Origin: Lysobacterales bacterium
GTDB taxonomy: Bacteria > Pseudomonadota > Gammaproteobacteria > Xanthomonadales > SZUA-36
Length of the DNA stretch: 11,709 nucleotides
Direction of reading: 5' to 3'
Assembly: GCA_009692275.1 (NCBI GenBank)
Contig: SHZL01000059.1
Location: forward strand, 1 to 11,709
Made by a program: the position numbers and the translations under genes. Below, piece by piece: positions 1 through 5,919 of the stretch (position 1 is the first letter of the stretch; each line of letters begins with the position of its first letter). The notes under the pieces are model-generated. The model was not told where the DNA came from, made no database searches, and saw nothing but the letters and a program-made list of their open reading frames with translations.

Positions 1-1
1 A

Positions 2-46
2 TTTCTGGCCGGGGTCTTGAAAAAAGCGGTCCTCGCTGCCACCTAG
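2..46 (+). CDS. Possible 3' end of an unidentified upstream gene (partial)
   Basis: Frame 2 is open from the window edge to a TAG at 44-46 and reads FLAGVLKKAVLAAT, a plausible amphipathic C-terminus. It would end 21 bp before the nfuA start, an operon-like distance. Only 14 codons are visible and frame 1 is also open here, so neither family nor reality can be judged. Confidence 0.25.
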   Translation, partial: FLAGVLKKAVLAAT

Positions 47-56
47 TGTCGGAGAT

Positions 57-62
57 AAGGAG
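57..62 (+). promoter_or_regulatory. Shine-Dalgarno site of nfuA
   Basis: AAGGAG lies five bases upstream of the ATG at 68, a near-ideal ribosome binding site that fixes the start of nfuA. Confidence 0.75.
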
Positions 63-67
63 CAAAG

Positions 68-676
68 ATGATTGAAATTACCACTCCAGCCCAGGCGTAT
101 TTTCGAAAGCTCCTGGCCCAGCAAAACGAAAGCGGCCTGGGATTGCGTATTTCTGTAAACCAACCGGGCACGCCCAATGCGAGCTGCGATCTTCAGTTTT
201 GTCCACAAGGACAGCATAAGGAAGACGATCATGTTGTTGAGTATCCCTCGTTCAAACTGTTTGTCGCAGCGGCCAGTGAATCCTGGTTGCAAGAGGCCCA
301 GATTGATTTTGAAGAGGACTCCACCGGTGGCCAGCTAAACATACGTGCCCCCGGCATCAAGGGGTCCCAGCCCGCTGCAGAGGCGCCGATTGAAAGGCAA
401 ATCGAGTGGTTGCTGGAGTCGGAAATCAACCCGTCGCTGTCATCGCACGGAGGTCGTGTTTCTCTGGTGGAGATAACCCGCAACATGGAAGTAGTGTTGC
501 AATTTGGAGGGGGGTGCCACGGTTGTGGCATGGTTGATGTCACCCTCAAGCAAGGCATTGAGAAGAGTTTGATGCAGAAAATCCCCGGGATTACCGCGGT
601 GGTCGATGCGACTGATCATCGCAGCGGAAAAAATCCGTATTACGCGCGTGGCACCAAGGGTCAATCTGCGGTCTGA
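68..676 (+). CDS. nfuA: Fe-S cluster carrier/biogenesis protein NfuA
   Basis: This 202-residue protein has the two-domain layout of gammaproteobacterial NfuA, a cytosolic carrier that delivers 4Fe-4S clusters to apoproteins, especially under oxidative or iron stress. Residues 1 to about 95 form a degenerate A-type (IscA/ErpA-like) domain ('NASCDLQFCPQG', 'RAPGIKG'). Residues about 107-185 form the NifU-like domain with 'SLSSHGGRVSLVEI' and 'FGGGCHGCGMVDVTLKQGIE'. The pair C150 and C153 is the cluster-binding CxxC, essentially where E. coli NfuA has C149 and C152. After 'NPYY' there is a short tail of about ten residues (ARGTKGQSAV) that I do not recall in E. coli NfuA. The start has a strong Shine-Dalgarno. 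It is convergent with the cytochrome genes (24 bp gap), so it belongs to a separate unit. Confidence 0.96.
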   Translation: MIEITTPAQAYFRKLLAQQNESGLGLRISVNQPGTPNASCDLQFCPQGQHKEDDHVVEYPSFKLFVAAASESWLQEAQIDFEEDSTGGQLNIRAPGIKGSQPAAEAPIERQIEWLLESEINPSLSSHGGRVSLVEITRNMEVVLQFGGGCHGCGMVDVTLKQGIEKSLMQKIPGITAVVDATDHRSGKNPYYARGTKGQSAV

Positions 677-700
677 GTTCGCGGACGGACTGCCTGGCCT

Positions 701-1042
701 TTACTGTGCGCTCAAATCCTGCAGGCCTTTCTGGCTTGAGAACCATGCGGCCAGGTCTTGGATGTCCTGGTTGTTCAACTGCCCGGCAAAATTAGCCATG
801 ATGACATTCGTTCGCTTGCCAGAACGGTAGTCGCCTAGCGCCTTGATCATGTAGTCCTGGTATTGCCCTGCGAGGTTGGGGTAGTTCGGATCAACACTGA
901 GGCCGTTTTCTCCGTGACAGGCTGTGCAGGTAGCTGATTTTTTCTGTCCGGCGGTTGCGTCGCCCTTGGCAATTGCGATGGTTGGCAGTGCAAGCAACAA
1001 CGGCGCTACGATCGTCAGAAATGTCTTGAGTGTGGTTTTCAT
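701..1042 (-). CDS. Monoheme cytochrome c (c553/c4-domain type), periplasmic
   Basis: A 113-residue exported class I cytochrome c. Residues 1-25 are a Sec signal peptide (MKTTLK, then a hydrophobic stretch ending AIA). The heme site is C39-T-A-C42-H43, and M82 in 'TNVIMANFAGQL' is the likely distal ligand. The segment 'YQDYMIKALGDYRSGKR' and the final helix 'NQDIQDLAAWFSSQ' are typical of cytochrome c4/c553 domains, which carry electrons between periplasmic complexes. The frame is open further upstream to 1309, but that extension runs through the neighbouring cytochrome and has no signal peptide, so I use the ATG at 1042. It starts seven bases after the stop of the other cytochrome, so both should be on one transcript. 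The electron partner cannot be told from sequence. Confidence 0.9.
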   Translation of the reverse strand: MKTTLKTFLTIVAPLLLALPTIAIAKGDATAGQKKSATCTACHGENGLSVDPNYPNLAGQYQDYMIKALGDYRSGKRTNVIMANFAGQLNNQDIQDLAAWFSSQKGLQDLSAQ

Positions 1043-1049
1043 AGCATGA

Positions 1050-1370
1050 TCACGGGTTCTTTCCAATGCTTGCAAAATACGCCGCGACATCTTGCATGTC
1101 CTGATCAGACAAGCTGTCTGCCTGTTGCTCCATCGTTGGGTGGCTGCGTGCGCCATCCCGGTACCCGGCGAGAGCCGCCAACAGGTATTGATAATTCTGG
1201 CCACCGAGCTTGGGTACGTGGTAGGTGGGGTAGACATTGTTGTACCCGGGAATACCGTGACAACCAAGACAGGTATTCGATTTGATTTTACCAGCAGCAG
1301 GATCTCCATCAGCGATCGCAGCCTGACAACAAACTGCGATCAGCAGGGGGATCATTAAATCCAAACGCAT
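1050..1370 (-). CDS. Small monoheme cytochrome c, periplasmic
   Basis: A 106-residue class I cytochrome c, first gene of the pair. Residues 1-20 are a signal peptide ending AIA before 'DGDPAAGK'. The heme motif is C34-L-G-C37-H38, and M80 in 'RSHPTMEQQADSL' is the likely sixth ligand. 'YQYLLAALAGYRDGAR' and 'SDQDMQDVAAYFASIG' match the downstream cytochrome and the halves of diheme cytochrome c4. The two genes therefore look like a duplicated or split c4-like pair encoded as separate polypeptides. No strong Shine-Dalgarno precedes the ATG. A good -10 box lies about 30 bp upstream. Function beyond periplasmic electron transfer is not determined. Confidence 0.88.
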   Translation of the reverse strand: MRLDLMIPLLIAVCCQAAIADGDPAAGKIKSNTCLGCHGIPGYNNVYPTYHVPKLGGQNYQYLLAALAGYRDGARSHPTMEQQADSLSDQDMQDVAAYFASIGKNP

Positions 1371-1402
1371 GGGAGTCTCGCGGTCGAAAGCAACAGGCGG
1401 CG

Positions 1403-1431
1403 ATTATACCTGCTGATGCAAGGCAAACCAA
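1403..1431 (-). promoter_or_regulatory. Candidate sigma-70 promoter of the cytochrome pair
   Basis: On the minus strand a perfect TATAAT (1408-1403) is preceded, after 17 bp, by TTGGTT (1431-1426), which matches the -35 consensus at only three of six positions. The predicted transcript start near 1396 gives a leader of about 26 bases before the ATG at 1370. The -10 is convincing; the -35 is weak. Confidence 0.45.
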
Positions 1432-1444
1432 CGGTTCAGACACA

Positions 1445-1669
1445 GTGCAGCTCGACAGCATCACCGCAGACCGGGCCAAGGAATTGATCCAGCAGCGTAT
1501 GGACTTGCTGATCCTGCCGACGATTTATACCGGCCTGGATGCGATGCGCTCATGGCCGCCAAAAATAGCAGGATTTCTGCAGCCCAGGATACTGGCTGGA
1601 GGGCGCCTGTTGGCCAAACCAGCGCGTCGCCTGCTGCGCCAGGGAAAGGCCGTGCAAGAAAGCGCCTGA
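1445..1669 (+). CDS. Unrecognised 74-residue ORF, possible gene remnant
   Basis: A GTG-initiated frame of 74 codons that fills most of the 331-bp interval between the cytochrome pair and dnaE2. I do not recognise the product. It starts acidic and helical ('DSITADRAKELIQQRMDLLIL') and ends strongly basic ('RILAGGRLLAKPARRLLRQGK'). No signal peptide, cysteine motif or known domain is visible. There is no Shine-Dalgarno before the GTG, and the frame remains open upstream of it past about 1400. It could be the C-terminal remnant of a decayed gene, a genuine small protein, or chance. The composition looks coding, which is the main reason for listing it. It is convergent with dnaE2. Confidence 0.3.
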   Translation: MQLDSITADRAKELIQQRMDLLILPTIYTGLDAMRSWPPKIAGFLQPRILAGGRLLAKPARRLLRQGKAVQESA

Positions 1670-1701
1670 CGCACGCCCCCCATGATGGAAATCGGGGGAA
1701 A

Positions 1702-4700
1702 TCAGCAGAAATCCCGGGATTTGTTCTGTAAGCCCTGCGCCAGGCTGCTGAAATCGTATACCCGCTTGGCAATCAAGTGCTGTACTTCGTTCTCGGTTTC
1801 CCCGCTTTTTTCGATGATTCCGTCCACGGCCAGCACCGTGGCGCCGAGGATCTCGGCGCGCTGACGTTCCCACAGGCGCGGCCAAATCACTGCATTGACG
1901 TACCCGGTCTCATCCTCCAGGGTGAGGAAGATGGTGCCGCTGGCCGTCATGGGGCGTTGCCGCATGGTAACCAGTCCACAGGCGCGCACGTGGCTACCAT
2001 GCGCCATGCCATGTAACTCGGAAGCAGTCCTGGCACGCCTGTGCCGCAGCATGGGCCGTAGCCACGCAATGGGGTGGCGCCCGAGGGTGAGCCCGGTGCT
2101 GGCGTAATCTGCACGGGTGTCATCGACCTCGGAGGGTGGACGGATGCTGACGGACTCGGCGTGGTGGCCGGCAAAATTTGGGTCAGAGTAAAAACTATGA
2201 TTGTTACTCTGACCCCAATTTTTCTCGCTGGCGGCTATTTCCCAGCGCGCCCGGTGCCGGTGGCCGGCAAGGGCTCGCAGTGCAGCAGCTTCAGCCAGTA
2301 TCGCCAGGTCGTGACGACTCATGTTGGCGCGGTTAGTGAAATCCTGCACGTCGCGAAATGGGTTTTCCAGCCGTGCCTGGACGAGGCGCTGCGCTACATC
2401 CTGGCGCAAGCCCTTGACCATACGCAGCCCCAGTCTCAAGGCCGGAGTGCTTCGACCTGGCTCAAGGGTGCAATCCCAGCAGCTGTAACGTACATCTGCC
2501 GGTAAAATGTTCACGCCGTGACGCCGGGCGTCCTGCACCAGTTGCGCTGGCTGATAAAAGCCCATGGGTTGCGCATTGAGCAGGGCACAGGTGAAAGCTG
2601 CCGGGTGGTGGCGCTTCATCCATGCAGAAACATACACCAGCAACGCAAAACTGGCTGCATGGGACTCGGGGAAACCGTACTCACCAAAGCCGCGAATCTG
2701 CTGAAAAATCTGTTCGGCAAACGATGCGCTATAACCGCGCTCCAGCATGCCATCGACCAGGCGTTGGTGCATATGTTCCATGCCGCCGCGCCGTGCCCAG
2801 GCTGCCATTGAACGGCGCAGCACATCAGCCTCCGAACCGCTGAAGCCCGCAGCCACCATGGCAATCTGCATCACCTGCTCCTGGAATATGGGCACCCCCA
2901 GTGTGCGCTGCAACACTACTTTGAGTTCTTCGGAGGGATAGTGGACCTGCTCAGTGCCGCTGCGCCGCTGCAGGTAGGGATGCACCATGTTGCCCTGTAT
3001 CGGCCCGGGGCGGACGATGGCCACTTCAATCACCAGGTCGTAGAAGCAAGACGGCCTGAGTCGTGGCAGCATGGCCATCTGCGCGCGCGATTCGATCTGG
3101 AACACCCCGATGGTGTCGGCTTGCTGGATCATGGCGTAGGTGGCGGGGTCTTCGGCCGGGATGTTGGCAATGGTGGGGTCAGAGTAAAAACTCGCCTCAA
3201 GCGCACCCACGCTCTCCGTGCCCAACGAGCTTTTACTCTGACCCCTTATCAAGTCCAGGCAGCGATGAATCACGGTCAGCATGCCCAGTGCGAGGCAATC
3301 TACTTTCAGCATGCCGAGAGTCTCCAGATCTTCTTTGTCCCACTGGATCACTGTGCGGTTGGCCATGGCTGCGTTTTCGACCGGGACGAGACTGGCCAGC
3401 GGTGCTTCCGATATCACGAAACCGCCCACATGCTGTGACAGGTGGCGCGGGAAGCCGATGATGGCCTGTACCAGGTAGATCAGTTGCCGTACCTTGAGGT
3501 TATCCAACTGGAAGCCCAGCTGGGCGATACGCCCGGCAAAATCTTCGGGGTTTTCCCACCACGCCGTATTACGCGCCAGCAAATCCGCTTGTGACAATGA
3601 AAAGCCCAGTGCCTTGGCGACGTCGCGAATTGCGCTGCGCGGCCGGTAGGTGATGACCGTAGCGGCCAGCGCCGCGCGGTCCCGGCCATATTTGCGGTAA
3701 ATGTACTGGATGACCTCTTCACGCCGTTCGTGTTCGAAATCAACGTCAATGTCGGGCGGCTCATCGCGGTCACGGGAGATAAAGCGTTCAAACAGCATGT
3801 TCATGCGTGCCGGGTCTACCTCGGTAATGCCCAGGCAGTAACACACAGCTGAATTGGCGGCCGAACCCCGCCCCTGGCAGAGGATGCCGCGGTTTTTGGC
3901 GAAAAGAACGATGTCATATACCGTGAGGAAGTAGGTGGCGTAATGCAGCTCATCAATCAGGGCGAGTTCTTTTTCGATCTGGGCGCGCAGGGCATTACTG
4001 ATGATGGAGCGGGGCCAGCGCAGGTTAATACCAGCCTCGGTCAAGTCACGCAGGTGTGCCATTGCACTGAGACCTTCCGGTACCACTTCACGCGGATAGC
4101 GGTAATGCAGTTGCTCCAGCCGGAATTCGCAGCGCCGGGCAATGATGGCGGATTCCTCGAGCAATGCAGCAGGGAACAACACCGCCAGGTTCTTACGCGA
4201 GCGTAAATGGCGTTCGCCGCTGACCCCTGAGCGGTACCCAAGCTCTGCAACCGGGCAACCGTGGCGAATGGCGGCGAGCACGTCATGCAGCATGCGCCGG
4301 CTGCGCACATGCATCTGCACATCACCGCAGGCGGTTATGCCCAGCCCGGCTGTGCGCGCAGTTGTCAGCAAAGAGGAAAGCCGCTGCCGGTCATCGGGGC
4401 CCAGCTGCAAACTTACTCCCAGCCAGCATCGGTCCGGAAAAAAACTTGCCAGCCAATGTGCGGTCAGTACGTCGCCATCGCTGGCCGGCAGCCAGATAGC
4501 GAGGCAATGGTCCAACCCGTGTTCAAACGTGGAGTCGGGCAGGGCATAGGTTCCCTTGGTGGCATTGCGCCGGCCACGCGTGATGAGGGTGCACAACTGG
4601 GTGTAGCCGGCATGGTCCTGCGGCAACAGCACCAGCCCCGAGCCGTTTTCCAGGCGAAAGCTGCTGCCGGGGATTAACTGTATGTGCTGTCCTCGCCCGG

Positions 4701-4896
4701 CACAGCGACGCTGTTCTTCAAGTGCCCGTACCACCCCTGCCAGCGAGCACTCGTCGGTAATGGCAATGGCCTGGTACCCCAGTTCCACTGCGCGGGCCAC
4801 CAATTCCTGCGGGTGCGAGGCGCCGGCCAGGAACGTAAAATTACTGGTACAGGCCAGCTCAGCATAGTTGGGAGGGTGAGTTTGATATGTACGCAT
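1702..4896 (-). CDS. dnaE2: Error-prone DNA polymerase DnaE2 (ImuC), carrying two in-frame palindromic inserts
   Basis: A 1064-residue C-family DNA polymerase alpha subunit of the DnaE2/ImuC type, which performs mutagenic translesion synthesis in the SOS response. The N-terminal PHP domain starts 'YAELACTSNFTFLAGASHP'. Palm motifs follow: 'GRGSAANSAVCYCLGI' (about 342-357), the catalytic PDIDVDF at 381-387 (D382, D384, D386) and the third aspartate D533 in 'KVDCLALGML'. 'ADTIGVFQIESRAQM', 'VRPGPIQGNMVHPY' and 'FGFPESHAASFALLVY'-like motifs are diagnostic. The C-terminus has an OB fold ('VTMRQRPMTASGTIFLTLEDETG') and the family-like ending SRDF. Both catalytic regions are intact. Residues 552-574 and 895-906 come from palindromic repeat elements. 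A15 stands where homologues usually have a PHP histidine (ELH). A stop codon two codons upstream forces the ATG at 4896. No imuA or imuB is in the window. Confidence 0.95.
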   Translation of the reverse strand: MRTYQTHPPNYAELACTSNFTFLAGASHPQELVARAVELGYQAIAITDECSLAGVVRALEEQRRCAGRGQHIQLIPGSSFRLENGSGLVLLPQDHAGYTQLCTLITRGRRNATKGTYALPDSTFEHGLDHCLAIWLPASDGDVLTAHWLASFFPDRCWLGVSLQLGPDDRQRLSSLLTTARTAGLGITACGDVQMHVRSRRMLHDVLAAIRHGCPVAELGYRSGVSGERHLRSRKNLAVLFPAALLEESAIIARRCEFRLEQLHYRYPREVVPEGLSAMAHLRDLTEAGINLRWPRSIISNALRAQIEKELALIDELHYATYFLTVYDIVLFAKNRGILCQGRGSAANSAVCYCLGITEVDPARMNMLFERFISRDRDEPPDIDVDFEHERREEVIQYIYRKYGRDRAALAATVITYRPRSAIRDVAKALGFSLSQADLLARNTAWWENPEDFAGRIAQLGFQLDNLKVRQLIYLVQAIIGFPRHLSQHVGGFVISEAPLASLVPVENAAMANRTVIQWDKEDLETLGMLKVDCLALGMLTVIHRCLDLIRGQSKSSLGTESVGALEASFYSDPTIANIPAEDPATYAMIQQADTIGVFQIESRAQMAMLPRLRPSCFYDLVIEVAIVRPGPIQGNMVHPYLQRRSGTEQVHYPSEELKVVLQRTLGVPIFQEQVMQIAMVAAGFSGSEADVLRRSMAAWARRGGMEHMHQRLVDGMLERGYSASFAEQIFQQIRGFGEYGFPESHAASFALLVYVSAWMKRHHPAAFTCALLNAQPMGFYQPAQLVQDARRHGVNILPADVRYSCWDCTLEPGRSTPALRLGLRMVKGLRQDVAQRLVQARLENPFRDVQDFTNRANMSRHDLAILAEAAALRALAGHRHRARWEIAASEKNWGQSNNHSFYSDPNFAGHHAESVSIRPPSEVDDTRADYASTGLTLGRHPIAWLRPMLRHRRARTASELHGMAHGSHVRACGLVTMRQRPMTASGTIFLTLEDETGYVNAVIWPRLWERQRAEILGATVLAVDGIIEKSGETENEVQHLIAKRVYDFSSLAQGLQNKSRDFC
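1709..1722. repeat. 14-bp perfect palindrome at the 3' end of dnaE2
   Basis: AAATCCCGGGATTT is a perfect inverted repeat covering the last codons of dnaE2 (KSRDF region). It could form a short hairpin at the end of the message, but there is no loop or T-run, so it is not a convincing terminator. The SRDF ending is conserved in the family, so the palindrome may be incidental. Confidence 0.3.
2174..2221. repeat. Palindromic GGGTCAGAGTAA element, copy 1, inside dnaE2
   Basis: A 48-bp inverted repeat. The left arm 2174-2191 (AAATTTGGGTCAGAGTAA) pairs with 2204-2221 with one mismatch in 18, around a 12-bp loop. On the dnaE2 strand it reads KNWGQSNNHSFYSDPNF without a stop (residues about 892-908). 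It lies in the variable linker between the polymerase/helix-hairpin-helix part and the OB fold. It shares its arm core with copy 2 at 3175-3245. Repeats with this core are, from memory, widespread in some proteobacterial genomes and linked to REP-associated (Y1) transposases; that link is recall, not shown here. Confidence 0.85.
3175..3245. repeat. Palindromic GGGTCAGAGTAA element, copy 2, inside dnaE2
   Basis: A 71-bp inverted repeat. The arms GGGGTCAGAGTAAAA (3175-3189) and TTTTACTCTGACCCC (3231-3245) are perfectly complementary over 15 bp. They extend to 20 bp with one mismatch (3175-3194 with 3226-3245), around a 31-bp centre that can itself form a small stem. On the dnaE2 strand it encodes residues 552-574, beginning GQSKSS and ending SFYSDP. 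It sits between 'HRCLDLIR' and 'IANIPAEDPATY', a stretch that by memory of homologues is about half as long. The reading phase is the same as in copy 1. Confidence 0.88.
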
Positions 4897-4915
4897 ACTG
4901 TATTAATATACAGTA
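4896..4915. promoter_or_regulatory. LexA operator (SOS box) of dnaE2
   Basis: TACTGTATTAATATACAGTA has perfect CTGT-N8-ACAG half sites (4898-4913) with an AT-rich centre, and is very close to the E. coli LexA consensus. Its first base is also the first base of the dnaE2 start codon (ATG at 4896-4894 on the minus strand). A -10-like TATATT (4910-4905) lies inside it, so bound LexA would occlude both promoter and start. This strongly supports SOS control of dnaE2. Confidence 0.92.
4905..4910 (-). promoter_or_regulatory. Candidate -10 element of dnaE2 within the LexA box
   Basis: TATATT on the minus strand ends eight bases before the dnaE2 ATG, so transcription from it would begin at or within about two bases of the start codon. 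An alternative -10, TATACT (4918-4913), would give a leader of about ten bases. No good -35 is seen 16-18 bp upstream of either, and there is no Shine-Dalgarno before the ATG. Confidence 0.4.
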
Positions 4916-4986
4916 TATGCATAACTTTCGTTATATCGATCTGGAAGCAGGCCAGGATCTGCGGGTGAATACTGTCTAATGCTCTG

Positions 4987-5703
4987 TCAATTGGGGCCTG
5001 TCTGCTGCGGGACGGCTTCCAGGCGGGCCAGCAAGCGATCTGCGACATACAGTTGCAGGAACATACCCTCGATCACTGCCCGATTGGTTTCACCCAGGGC
5101 TTGCAAAAAAGCCACTTCGGTATCCATGCCCTGGGGGCAGGCCATCATGGTAGAACCCAGGCCTGAAAAAGTCAGAACCTCCCCTTGACTGGAATACTGG
5201 CCAAAGAAGCTGTCACAGCCAGCAAAGCCCTGCACGTTCGAATTATCGCCGGACAGTATCAGGTGAGCGTCCTGCTGGCCCTGCGGCGTGGTAATTTCCT
5301 TTCCTTCGATTTCCCGCAACTTCCAGTAGGTGTTGCGCAACTCAGCGGATACGATTGCCGTGCAAGCAGCGGAGTCAATGACCTTCTCGAAAGCATCGAC
5401 TACGAGTATGACTTCACTGGTGCCTCCACCGGTCGCGGGATGCTCAAGGTAACGCCCCCGGACAGCCACCGTGAGTTCCTTTCCGGGCTCAACCCCGGAA
5501 TCAAGGTACGCCTGCTCTAGCGCGGCATACGGACCTACCATGGCGACCGGAAAAGACTTGCCCGTGCGGCAGTCACGAAAGTGCGCCGCATTCGCTGCGT
5601 AGCTGAACATCCCTTGCAGTTCGATACTGTCCTGATCGTTTTCCGCCTTTGCCTGGCCCAGCCAGGCGAGGGAAATCAGGAAGATAGTTACTAAGGCTTT
5701 CAT
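4987..5703 (-). CDS. Exported META-domain protein (HslJ-like) with N-terminal NlpE/OB-like region
   Basis: A 238-residue secreted protein. Residues 1-20 are a signal peptide (MKALVTIFLI... ending AKA before 'ENDQD'), with no lipobox. Residues about 27-110 ('LQGMFSYAANAAHFRDCRTGKSFPVA', then 'LTVAVRGRYLE') resemble the small-barrel region found in front of META domains in NlpE-like envelope proteins. Residues about 122-228 are the META/HslJ domain: 'TYWKLREIEGKEI', 'QGFAGCDSFFGQY' and the signature-like 'GSTMMACP'. HslJ-type proteins act in the envelope and are linked to stress and novobiocin tolerance in E. coli; the exact role here is unknown. The ATG at 5703 overlaps the stop of the small lipoprotein gene (ATGA), so the longer upstream start is rejected. 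Third gene of a DUF502-lipoprotein-META unit. Confidence 0.85.
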   Translation of the reverse strand: MKALVTIFLISLAWLGQAKAENDQDSIELQGMFSYAANAAHFRDCRTGKSFPVAMVGPYAALEQAYLDSGVEPGKELTVAVRGRYLEHPATGGGTSEVILVVDAFEKVIDSAACTAIVSAELRNTYWKLREIEGKEITTPQGQQDAHLILSGDNSNVQGFAGCDSFFGQYSSQGEVLTFSGLGSTMMACPQGMDTEVAFLQALGETNRAVIEGMFLQLYVADRLLARLEAVPQQTGPN

Positions 5704-5912
5704 GGGTACACCTGGTTTGACTCTTCCCGTAATTTTACGTATCCATTGTAACTCATGCCTGCCTTTTCGAGGCATTGCTGGTAATTGACTGCAGGCTCAT
5801 CGACGCAGCGGCTTTGTTCCACTTGCTGCCCAATCCCGTAGACCTGCCCTGCACTGCAGGCCGGAAGCAGGCAGGCAAAAAAAAGCAGGAGATGCAAGCC
5901 GCTTGTCTGCAT
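5700..5912 (-). CDS. Small lipoprotein of unknown function
   Basis: A 70-residue protein from the ATG at 5912, starting MQTSGLHLLLFF. It has a lipoprotein signal with lipobox LPAC, so C19 would be lipidated, leaving a mature chain of about 52 residues. The mature part carries two further cysteines ('SRCVDEPAVNYQQCLEKAG') that could form a disulfide, then a polar tail ('YVKLREESNQVYP'). I do not recognise a domain. An in-frame ATG at 5945 would add eleven polar residues before the signal and overlap the DUF502 gene, so it is less likely. The stop overlaps the META gene start by four bases (ATGA), which implies translational coupling, and the start follows the DUF502 stop by seven bases. Confidence 0.7.
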   Translation of the reverse strand: MQTSGLHLLLFFACLLPACSAGQVYGIGQQVEQSRCVDEPAVNYQQCLEKAGMSYNGYVKLREESNQVYP

Positions 5913-5919
5913 CGTTGGG

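Noticed and set aside
701..1309. Longer 202-codon version of the first cytochrome reading through the neighbouring cytochrome
   Set aside because: The extra 89 residues are an off-frame reading of the other cytochrome gene; the signal peptide begins at the ATG at 1042.
2174..3245. The paired GGTCAGAGT repeats as a CRISPR array or tandem repeat
   Set aside because: There are only two copies, 950 bp apart, each an inverted repeat with a different centre, and both within a coding frame. They are dispersed palindromic elements.
2074..3461. Several plus-strand ORFs of 70-165 codons opposite dnaE2
   Set aside because: All are shadows of the long, motif-complete dnaE2 frame and resemble no known protein. 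The palindromic elements give some of them fragments of similar sequence, but that is symmetry of the repeat.
1702..4896. dnaE2 as a pseudogene because of the inserts and the lost PHP histidine
   Set aside because: The frame is uninterrupted over 1064 codons, all palm aspartates and family motifs are present, and a near-perfect LexA box is retained, so it appears functional.
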